Assembly (NCBI RefSeq): GCF_016598615.1 | Contig: NZ_CP066831.1 | Location: 7,502,001-7,566,000, forward strand | Length of the DNA stretch: 64,000 nt | Origin: Streptomyces liliifuscus | GTDB taxonomy: Bacteria > Actinomycetota > Actinomycetes > Streptomycetales > Streptomycetaceae | Direction of reading: 5' to 3' | Part shown: positions 58,143-64,000 of the stretch, piece by piece | Position numbering within the stretch: the stretch's first letter is position 1 | Layout of the letters: every line of letters starts with the position of its first letter | Made by a program: the position numbers and the translations under genes | Notes under the pieces: generated by a model | Databases searched by the model: none | Seen by the model: the letters and a program-made list of their open reading frames with translations, nothing else | What the model was told of the DNA's origin: nothing

Positions 58143-58799
58143 TCAGCTGGAGGGGTGCCCCAGGCTCGCGGCCTCCCTTGCCAGAGTCTCCACCCGTCCC
58201 CAGTCCCCGCCCGCTATCGCGTCAGCAGGCAGCATCCAACTCCCGCCCACGCAAAGGACGTTGGGCAGCGCCAGATACTCCGGTGCGACGGCCGGCCCGA
58301 TGCCCCCAGTCGGGCAGAAGCGGGCCTGAGGAAGCGGCCCCGCCAGGGACTTGAGGTACGCCGTACCGCCGGCGGCCTGGGCCGGGAAGAACTTCATGTC
58401 ACTCACGCCCCGCTCCAGCAGCGCCACGACCTCAGACGTCGTGGAGACCCCCGGCAGGAACGGCACCCCGGACGCCTTCATGGCATTGAGCAGTACGTCC
58501 GTCCAGCCCGGGCTCACCAGGAAACGTGCCCCGGCGGCCACCGACTGGGCCACCTGTTCCGGCGAGATGACCGTGCCGGCCCCGACCACCGCCTCCGGAA
58601 CCCCGTCGGCGATCGCCCGGATCGCGTCGAGCGCCACCGGCGTCCGCAGCGTCACCTCGATCGCGGGCAGCCCGCCCGCGACGAGCGCGCGGGCCAGCGG
58701 CACGGCGTCCGCGACGTGGTCGACGACGACCACGGGGACGACGGGCGCCAGTTCGAGCACGGACGAGGACAGCGACGACGAGGGCAGCGGCGAAACCAT
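58143..58799 (-). CDS. eda: 2-dehydro-3-deoxyphosphogluconate (KDPG) aldolase
   Basis: 218 residues. Class I aldolase barrel with Schiff-base Lys136 in SDMKFFPA, Glu48 in IEVTLRT and GAGTVISPEQV and FCPTGGI phosphate loops. It splits KDPG (and perhaps KHG) to pyruvate and glyceraldehyde 3-phosphate, the last step of the Entner-Doudoroff or uronate route. AGGA stands 7 nt before the ATG at 58799. No other gene of the pathway is in the window. Confidence 0.9.
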   Translation of the reverse strand: MVSPLPSSSLSSSVLELAPVVPVVVVDHVADAVPLARALVAGGLPAIEVTLRTPVALDAIRAIADGVPEAVVGAGTVISPEQVAQSVAAGARFLVSPGWTDVLLNAMKASGVPFLPGVSTTSEVVALLERGVSDMKFFPAQAAGGTAYLKSLAGPLPQARFCPTGGIGPAVAPEYLALPNVLCVGGSWMLPADAIAGGDWGRVETLAREAASLGHPSS

Positions 58800-58883
58800 G
58801 CGCTCATCCTGCCCGCGCCCCGCAGCATGCGCAAAGCTCGTTGCGTATGTTGCAACGGTCAGGCTCGCGCCCAGCGAACCCCA

Positions 58884-59040
58884 CGTGCTCAGCGCAGGAG
58901 GGCGCCGCGGGTGCCCGGCAAATCGGCCCCCGTGCTCAGCAAGGGGCGTCGCGGGTGCTCAGCAGGGAGCAATGCGGGCGCCCGACAAATCGCCCCGCGT
59001 GCTCAGCAAGGGGGGCGTCGCCGGTGCCGAGCAAGCCGTC
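58884..59040. repeat. Imperfect tandem repeats (GTGCTCAGC type)
   Basis: Units starting (C)GTGCTCAGC at about 58884, 58931, 58955 and 58999, most followed by AAGGGGCGTCGCGGGTGC or variants, with two interspersed GGCAAATCG(G/C)CCC-type segments. They fill most of the 275-bp gap between the aldolase and YaaA genes. Confidence 0.7.
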
Positions 59041-59074
59041 TGAATTCTGAACGCCGAGCAAGCCGCCCGCCCGC

Positions 59075-59857
59075 TCAGTGAATCTCGTCCACCAAAACGT
59101 CCAGCATCCACGCCCGCCCAGCCCCCGCAGGAGCCGCCGCCTCCACCACGTACCCGAGATCCCGCAGCGCCTCCACCAGCTCGGCGGGCCCCGAAGGCAC
59201 GGCACCGGACTGCATGAGGCTGCGGACGATCCGCCCCTTGGTCGCCTTGTTGAAGTGGCTGACGACCTTCCGGGTCGGCGCGTGCAGCACCCGTACGCTC
59301 GCTGTACGCCCCGCGACCTCGCCCTTCGGCTTCCACGCGGCCGCGTACGCAGAGGACCGCAGGTCGAGCACGAGCCCGTTCCCCGCCGCCTCGGGCAGCA
59401 CGGAGGCCATCGGCGCCCGCCAGTGCGCACCCAGCGCGCCGAGCCCCGGCAGCTTCACACCCATCGAGCAGCGGTACGAGGGAATCCGGTCCGTCACCCG
59501 GACCGCGCCCCACAGCCCGGAGAAGACGAGCAGCGAGCGCGCCGCCCGCCGCTTGGCGGCCGTGTCGAGCGAGGCCAGGTCGAGGGCGTCGTACAACACC
59601 CCCGTGTAGATCTCCCCGGCGGGCCGCGCCCCCGCGGTCCGCAGCTCCGTGTTCTTGCCGACCTCGCCGCGCAGGCCCTCGCTCAGCCCGAGCACCTCGC
59701 GGGCCTTCTCCTCGTCGCCCGCGCAGAGTTCGACGAGTTCCTCGAACACCGCCTGCCGCGCCTTGGCGAGCCCCGGCAGCGACAGCGACTCCGGCTTCAA
59801 CGGCGCGCCCCGCCCGGAGGGAGCCTTTCCTTCGGACGGCGGCAGCAGCACAAGCAC
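59075..59857 (-). CDS. yaaA: Peroxide stress protein YaaA (DUF328)
   Basis: 260 residues. N-terminal LVLLPPSEGKAP is the family signature, followed by YTGVLYDALD, FSGLWGAVRVTDRIPSYRCS (with the DRIP.YR motif) and SHFNKATKGRIVRSLM. In E. coli YaaA lowers intracellular iron and oxidative DNA damage; structure suggests DNA binding. GGAG lies 7 nt before the GTG at 59857. The 125 bp upstream contain several GGTACG repeats (59877-59919) and the start region of the divergent RNB gene. Confidence 0.9.
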   Translation of the reverse strand: MLVLLPPSEGKAPSGRGAPLKPESLSLPGLAKARQAVFEELVELCAGDEEKAREVLGLSEGLRGEVGKNTELRTAGARPAGEIYTGVLYDALDLASLDTAAKRRAARSLLVFSGLWGAVRVTDRIPSYRCSMGVKLPGLGALGAHWRAPMASVLPEAAGNGLVLDLRSSAYAAAWKPKGEVAGRTASVRVLHAPTRKVVSHFNKATKGRIVRSLMQSGAVPSGPAELVEALRDLGYVVEAAAPAGAGRAWMLDVLVDEIH

Positions 59858-59982
59858 GGCGGTTCTCCCTGGGGCGTTCGGTACGGCATCGGTACGACGT
59901 TCGGTACGGCATTCGGTACGTGAGAGGGGTACGCGCAAGCCTACGGGGTGCCGCTCGCCCCACCCCGCCATACGCTCGCCCT

Positions 59983-61428
59983 ATGCCCCGCCGCCAGATT
60001 CGTGTGACCGGCGCAGCCGAGGCGCCCCTGCGGGCCGCGCTGCGCGCACTGCGCACCGAGCTCGACGTGCCCGAGTCCTTCGGGCCGCAGGTGCTCGCCG
60101 AGGCGGAACGGGCCGCCCGTGAACCCACGCTTCCGGCGTACGACGCGACGGACATCCCCCTCTTCACCATCGACCCGCCGACGTCCACCGACCTCGACCA
60201 GGCGATGCACCTGTCCCGCCGCCCGGACGGCTACCGCGTGCGGTACGCCATCGCGGACGTCGCTGCCTTCGTCGTACCCGGCGGGGCCCTGGACGCGGAG
60301 GCCCACCGCCGCGTGACCACCCTCTACTTCCCGGACGGCAAGATCCCCCTCCACCCGCCGGTACTGAGCGAGGGCGCCGCGAGCCTGCTGCCCGGCCAGA
60401 CCTGCCCGGCCGTCCTCTGGACGATCGACCTGGACGCGGACGGCCGCCCCACGGCCACCGACGTCCGGCGCGCCCTGGTCCGCAGCCGCGCCAAGCTCGA
60501 CTACGAGTCCGTGCAGAAACAGCTCGACGCGGGCACCGCCGAGGAACCGCTCGCCCTCCTCAAGGACGTCGGACTCCTGCGCGAACAACAGGAGGTGGCC
60601 CGCGGCGGCATCTCCCTCAACGTCCCCGAGCAGGAGATCGCCGAGCGCGACGGCACGTACGAACTCGCCTACCGCGCCCCGCTTCCCGCCGACGGCTGGA
60701 ACGCGCAGATCTCCCTCCTCACGGGCATGGCCGCGGCCGAGCTGATGCTCGCGCACGGCACGGGGGTGCTGCGGACGCTCCCGGCAGCGCCCGACGGCGC
60801 GGTCGGCCGGCTGAGGCGTACCGCGCGGGCGCTGCGCATCGACTGGCCGCACCATGTCTCGTACGCCGAGCTGATCCGTACCCTCGACCCGCACCTGCCC
60901 CACCACGCGGCCTTCCTCCAGGAGTGCACGACGCTGCTGCGCGGCGCGGGCTACACGGTCTTCCGTGGCGGTGTCACCCCGGACCTCACGACCCACGCCG
61001 CCGTGGCCGCGCCCTACACCCACTGCACGGCCCCGCTCCGCCGCCTGGCCGACCGCTACGCCTCGGAACTGTGCCAGGCGGCGGCAGCCGGGGACGAACC
61101 GCCGGAGTGGGTGCTCGCCGCCCTCGACGACCTGCCGAAGCGGATGGCCGAGGGCTCGCGCCGCGCGGGCACGGTCGAGCGCGAGTGCGTCGACATCGTC
61201 GAGGCGGCGCTGCTCAAGGACCGCGTCGGCGAACTCTTCGACGGCACGGTCGTGGACGTACAGGAACGCGAACCCACCGTGGGAACCGTCCAGTTGGAGT
61301 CCCCCGCCGTCGTCGCCCGCATCAAGAGCGAGGAGGGGGCCGGGAGGCTGCCGCTGGGGGAGCGGCTGCGGGTACGGCTCACCCAGGCCGACCCGGGCTC
61401 GGCGAAGGTGCTGTTCGCTCCCGCGTGA
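59983..61428 (+). CDS. RNB-domain ribonuclease (RNase II/R family)
   Basis: 481 residues. The RNB catalytic motif is DPPTSTDLDQAMHL (about 66-79) with the magnesium-binding aspartates; further RNB segments VRYAIADVAAFV, FPDGKIPLHPPVLSEGAASL and HCTAPLRRLADRYASELC are intact. It is shorter than RNase R, lacking the N-terminal cold-shock domains, as in many actinobacteria. It degrades RNA from the 3' end. No ribosome binding site precedes the ATG; a TACGCT hexamer lies 6 nt upstream (59971-59976), so the message may be leaderless. Confidence 0.87.
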   Translation: MPRRQIRVTGAAEAPLRAALRALRTELDVPESFGPQVLAEAERAAREPTLPAYDATDIPLFTIDPPTSTDLDQAMHLSRRPDGYRVRYAIADVAAFVVPGGALDAEAHRRVTTLYFPDGKIPLHPPVLSEGAASLLPGQTCPAVLWTIDLDADGRPTATDVRRALVRSRAKLDYESVQKQLDAGTAEEPLALLKDVGLLREQQEVARGGISLNVPEQEIAERDGTYELAYRAPLPADGWNAQISLLTGMAAAELMLAHGTGVLRTLPAAPDGAVGRLRRTARALRIDWPHHVSYAELIRTLDPHLPHHAAFLQECTTLLRGAGYTVFRGGVTPDLTTHAAVAAPYTHCTAPLRRLADRYASELCQAAAAGDEPPEWVLAALDDLPKRMAEGSRRAGTVERECVDIVEAALLKDRVGELFDGTVVDVQEREPTVGTVQLESPAVVARIKSEEGAGRLPLGERLRVRLTQADPGSAKVLFAPA

Positions 61429-61431
61429 GCC

Positions 61432-62139
61432 CTACGTGAGCTGTTGTACGGGGGTCCGGGCCGCGCGTATCTCCCGTACCAGCGCCTCGGGTTCGTCGGC
61501 GTGGAAGCGGATCGTGGTTACGTCCTTGGGGCGCCCGAGGAAGGTGAAGTGCCGTACGGGGGAGGAGAGTTCGAGTGTGATCGTGGTCTGCGCGCCGATG
61601 GCCAGGTCGAGCCGGCCGTCGCGCTTCTCGTGCGTGGTGACCAACTCGCGGCGTACGGAGGCGATCGAGGCGAGCGGCACGCGCAGGTCGACGTGGACGG
61701 CGCGGCGGACGCGCAGGACGGCTTCGTCTCCCGTGTCGTCGAGCACGTGCGGACGGGTCACGGAGGCCGCGTGCATGCCGACGACCAGGAGCAGTGTGTA
61801 GACGTCGAGCATGAACACGACCCGGTGGACAGCGGGATGGTTCCGCAGGAGCACCGCCATACAGGCGCTTTCGAGCACGCACACGAAACCGAAGCCGAAC
61901 ATCATCGCGCCCTGGCCACGCCCGTACGAGAAGGCCCGCCCGCCCCCGATGCCGTGCGGCCGCCGGGCCACCCACCGGGCGATGCTCGCCAGCAACCGCA
62001 CCTCGTGGGTGACGAGCCGCCGCATGGTCCGTACGCTCCGCAAGGTCCGCAAGGCGCCGGTCGCCGGCGTGCGGTCGGCCGGCGCACCGCTCGCCGTCGT
62101 CACCGTCACCGTGTCCGCCGCGGTGTCCGCCGCGCTCAT
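61432..62139 (-). CDS. Membrane protein downstream of MerR regulator, unknown
   Basis: 235 residues. After a 35-residue Thr/Ala-rich tail, a short amphipathic region and two or three hydrophobic helices (AMMFGFGFVCVLESACMAVL and VVFMLDVYTLLLVVGMHAAS) come before a C-terminal beta-rich domain (VHVDLRVPLASIASVRRELV, IRFHADEPEALVREI) resembling PH-like domains. No family name recalled with confidence. The ATG overlaps the MerR stop (ATGA), so both are one transcript, and the regulator probably controls it. Its stop is 3 bp from that of the convergent RNB gene. Confidence 0.7.
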   Translation of the reverse strand: MSAADTAADTVTVTTASGAPADRTPATGALRTLRSVRTMRRLVTHEVRLLASIARWVARRPHGIGGGRAFSYGRGQGAMMFGFGFVCVLESACMAVLLRNHPAVHRVVFMLDVYTLLLVVGMHAASVTRPHVLDDTGDEAVLRVRRAVHVDLRVPLASIASVRRELVTTHEKRDGRLDLAIGAQTTITLELSSPVRHFTFLGRPKDVTTIRFHADEPEALVREIRAARTPVQQLT

Positions 62140-62915
62140 CGTGCACGCTCGACGAGCAGCTCGATCGTCCGGCGGACCGCAGCGGCCTGCGCGGGGGCGA
62201 AGTCGTCGAGAAAGGCGCGGAAGAAGCTGCCGTTGCCGTTCATGTCGGTTCCCTCCAGGTCGAGTTGACCGAGGCCCATGCCCTCCAGGGCCTCGTCCGG
62301 CAGGCAGTCGGCGAGGGTACGGGCGGCCTCCTCGACGCGAGGGTCGGCCGGGTCGACGTCGACGAGAGCGTCGAGCAGGGCGTACGCCTCGTGCGTCCGC
62401 TCCAGGACACCGGGCACGTCCGCGGCGGCACGCATCGCGGACAGCAGTCGCTCACGGTCCTCCGGGGCCGCGACCGTTTCCAGGAACGCGATCATTTCGC
62501 GGTCCTTGGCGGCCATCGCCGGTTCCGGGTGTCGGGTCAACTCGCCGAAGATCGCGGCCAGTTCGGGAGACACGGGTCCCTCGGCGGGCAGTCCGCCCCC
62601 GTCCAGCAGGGCGCGCAGCCGCAGCCGCCGCTCCCGGATCGCCGCCTCCTGGCGGGCCAGATCGTCGTCCAGCTCGGCGAGCACCTCGGCGAGATCGCGC
62701 CCCGCGTCGTCCGCGAGGGCGTCCCGCACCTCGGCGAGACCGAGCCCCAGCTCGGTCAGCCGTTTGATCCGGGCGAGCACGACCGCGTGACGCAGGCCGT
62801 AGTCGCGGTAGCCGTTGGAGCGCCGCTCGGGTTCGGGCAGCAGCCCGAGGTGGTGGTAGTGCCGGACGGTCCGCGTCGTGACGCCGACGGTCGCGGCGAG
62901 TTCTCCGATCCGCAT
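62136..62915 (-). CDS. MerR-family transcriptional regulator
   Basis: 259 residues. MerR helix-turn-helix at the N-terminus (MRIGELAATVGVTTRTVRHY, HHLGLLPEPERRSNGYRDYG), a coiled dimerisation helix, and a C-terminal domain of about 150 residues without the Cys pattern of metal sensors. It likely senses an organic molecule. The ATG at 62915 is 6 nt after a -10-like box, so it may be leaderless. The preceding promoter has the MerR-type 19-bp spacer (62922-62952), suggesting autoregulation. Confidence 0.88.
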   Translation of the reverse strand: MRIGELAATVGVTTRTVRHYHHLGLLPEPERRSNGYRDYGLRHAVVLARIKRLTELGLGLAEVRDALADDAGRDLAEVLAELDDDLARQEAAIRERRLRLRALLDGGGLPAEGPVSPELAAIFGELTRHPEPAMAAKDREMIAFLETVAAPEDRERLLSAMRAAADVPGVLERTHEAYALLDALVDVDPADPRVEEAARTLADCLPDEALEGMGLGQLDLEGTDMNGNGSFFRAFLDDFAPAQAAAVRRTIELLVERAR

Positions 62916-62921
62916 GCCCTC

Positions 62922-62952
62922 AGTAGAAACGTTGACGTTGCGGCAAGGTCAA
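62922..62952 (-). promoter_or_regulatory. MerR-type promoter with 19-bp spacer
   Basis: On the minus strand TTGACC (62952-62947), a 19-bp spacer containing the dyad AACGTCAACGTT, then TCTACT (62927-62922). Overlong 19-bp spacers are the hallmark of MerR-activated promoters. Confidence 0.65.
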
Positions 62953-63002
62953 GCGACGGCCTTCCTGGCGGGTCGGGGTCGGGGATCACAGGTCACCCCT
63001 TG

Positions 63003-63059
63003 ACGGCTAACGGTGTTAGCCGTACGGTCGAGGCTAACGCCGTTAGCCTCGACCGTACG
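63003..63059. promoter_or_regulatory. Two TetR-type operators, GGCTAAC-N3-GTTAGCC
   Basis: First palindrome 63003-63023 with 9-bp arms; second 63021-63059 with 18-bp perfect arms. Both have the core GGCTAAC-N3-GTTAGCC, and their centres are 27 bp apart. They lie 56-112 bp before the DUF4260 gene, whose operon includes a TetR regulator. Confidence 0.82.
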
Positions 63060-63114
63060 AGGACACCACGACGGTCAGCCCGACTGAACGACCGCCCAGC
63101 CGCAGGAGGCAGCA

Positions 63115-63591
63115 ATGAGCACGAGGAGCACCACCGCCGCGCCCGGCATTGCCGACACCGCGGAGGCAGCGGAGGCCGCCGGCATGGCCACCGCCCCCCG
63201 AGGCCGTCGCGTTCTCCCGGTCGTCCGCCGCACGACATGGCTGCTGAACGCCCTCTTCTGGTCGGCCTTCGCCGTACTCGAAGCCGTGAACCACGGCTGG
63301 CTCGCGGGACTCCTGGCAGTCGTGTTCTTCATGGCGCCCGACCTGACGTTCCTGGTCGGCATCGGCGACGCGCGCGGAATGGCGAAGGGCCGGCTCCAGC
63401 CCCGCGCGGTCCCGTACTACAACGCCGCCCACCGCGCGCTCGTCCCGCTCGCCCTCATGACGCTCTACGCCTTCGGCCCGGTCACCTGGGCCCCGGCCTT
63501 CGCGGCCCTGTGCGGCTGGCTGGCCCACATCTCGTACGATCGCGCCTTCGGCTACGGCCTGCGGACGAAGGAGGGCTTCCAGCGTGACTGA
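63115..63591 (+). CDS. DUF4260-like small membrane protein
   Basis: 158 residues. A variable Thr/Ala-rich N-terminus of about 40 residues, then four hydrophobic helices with the DUF4260 features FMAPDLTFLVGIGDARGMAKG, YYNAAHRALVPLALM and AHISYDRAFGYGLRT. The role is unknown. AGGAGG stands 5 nt before the ATG. The gene overlaps the TetR gene by 8 bp. Two perfect palindromes upstream suggest repression by that TetR protein. Confidence 0.8.
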   Translation: MSTRSTTAAPGIADTAEAAEAAGMATAPRGRRVLPVVRRTTWLLNALFWSAFAVLEAVNHGWLAGLLAVVFFMAPDLTFLVGIGDARGMAKGRLQPRAVPYYNAAHRALVPLALMTLYAFGPVTWAPAFAALCGWLAHISYDRAFGYGLRTKEGFQRD

Positions 63592-64000
63592 CCGGCAAGG
63601 CACCCAAGTCGCTGACCGGGAGGGCGCTCAAGGCGCCCAGGGCGGTGGGCTCGGGCGCGGTGGGCTGTCGCCACGGGCCCGTTCGATCGTCGCGGCGGCC
63701 CGGGCGCTGCTTGAGGAGGCGGGCCCTGCCGCGCTGACGATGCGGGCCCTCGCCGACCACTTGGGGATCAAGGCCCCGTCCCTCTACAAGCACTTCCCCG
63801 ACAAGTCGGCCGTAGAGGTCGAGCTGATCGCGCAGATGCTCGCCGAGTCCGCGGCGGCGCTGGAGGAGGCCGAGGCACACGCACCGGGCTCGATCCCGGC
63901 CCTGGCCGAGGCGTATCGCGCGTACGCCCTCGAACACCCCCACCTCTACTGCCTGGCCACCGAGCGCCCGCTGCCCCGCGCCTTCCTCCCTCCCGGCCTG
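63584..64000 (+). CDS. TetR-family regulator (3' end outside window)
   Basis: 139 codons are present and the frame is open at the window edge. After a 30-residue variable tail the TetR helix-turn-helix is clear: ARSIVAAARALLEEAGPAAL, TMRALADHLGIKAPSLYKHF, PDKSAVEVELIAQML. It probably represses its own operon with the DUF4260 gene through the GGCTAAC-N3-GTTAGCC sites. GTG at 63584 overlaps the previous stop by 8 bp. The ligand domain is truncated by the window, so no inducer can be suggested. Confidence 0.85.
   Translation, partial: MTDRQGTQVADREGAQGAQGGGLGRGGLSPRARSIVAAARALLEEAGPAALTMRALADHLGIKAPSLYKHFPDKSAVEVELIAQMLAESAAALEEAEAHAPGSIPALAEAYRAYALEHPHLYCLATERPLPRAFLPPGL

Overview
The window is high-GC DNA with strong G/C bias at third codon positions, frequent GTG/TTG starts and many 4-base gene overlaps. 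It also carries typical Streptomyces families: a whiJ-type XRE/DUF397/ATPase trio, an SCO2322-family protein, DUF5336, secreted ricin-fold lectins and dispersed 'GGGGCGCGGGGAACTGCGCG' elements. I read it as a core chromosomal segment of a Streptomyces or close relative. I see no prophage, insertion sequence, CRISPR array, rRNA or tRNA.

The main theme is a dispersed sterol side-chain catabolic regulon. A KstR-type repressor (20483-21130) sits among unrelated genes. Around it are CYP125 (3816-5060), a FadA5-type steroid thiolase (5416-6585), an MBL-fold hydrolase, an aldehyde dehydrogenase and a ferredoxin (17364-20305), an Rv3520c-type F420 oxidoreductase (29232-30239), a double-length FadE34/ChsE3-type acyl-CoA dehydrogenase with an Ltp-type thiolase (38927-42390), and a ChsH3-type MaoC hydratase, a zinc alcohol dehydrogenase and an SDR (48276-51375). 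Seven KstR-like sites (TnnAACnnGTTnnA) lie in their upstream regions. A second 15-bp palindrome, CTGAY-N5-RTCAG, occurs six times at five sterol-gene upstream regions, four of which also carry KstR sites. This points to a second, unidentified regulator.

The second notable system is a cobalamin-riboswitch-controlled operon (16930 down to 10610). It encodes two membrane-anchored surface proteins (one with a squalene-cyclase/transcobalamin-like fold, one SCO2322 family) followed by EcfT, a fused double EcfA and an S component. It looks like a B12-capture and uptake system.

Other regions. 1-3682: two membrane proteins overlapping tail to tail. 6569-8114: whiJ-like regulatory trio. 8248-10276: a secreted lectin-like protein, a DUF1275 protein and a secreted SLT protein. 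21364-24985: glycosyltransferase, methyltransferase and prenyltransferase-fold operon with a KstR site upstream. 25566-29111: a three-gene operon of binding-protein, VWA-lipoprotein and membrane proteins. 30372-32347: a DUF5336 protein and an amidase. 32498-36001: AraC regulator, two lectins and a sialidase. 36199-38749: methyltransferase and MFS exporter. 42508-47984: MFS exporter and an ABC/two-component operon. 51463-53577: a small protein and a propeller-like protein. 53723-54917: iron box and siderophore-binding lipoprotein. 55033-58799: Nif3, zinc-ribbon and RNase H/phosphatase genes as in mycobacteria, then KDPG aldolase. 59075-64000: YaaA, an RNB ribonuclease, a MerR unit and a TetR unit with two strong palindromic operators, cut by the window edge.

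Dispersed palindromic repeats are unusually informative here. They end convergent genes, bracket a response-regulator gene, and in three genes are read in frame as protein sequence. Family assignments rest on motif recognition and remembered homologues; no database search was run.
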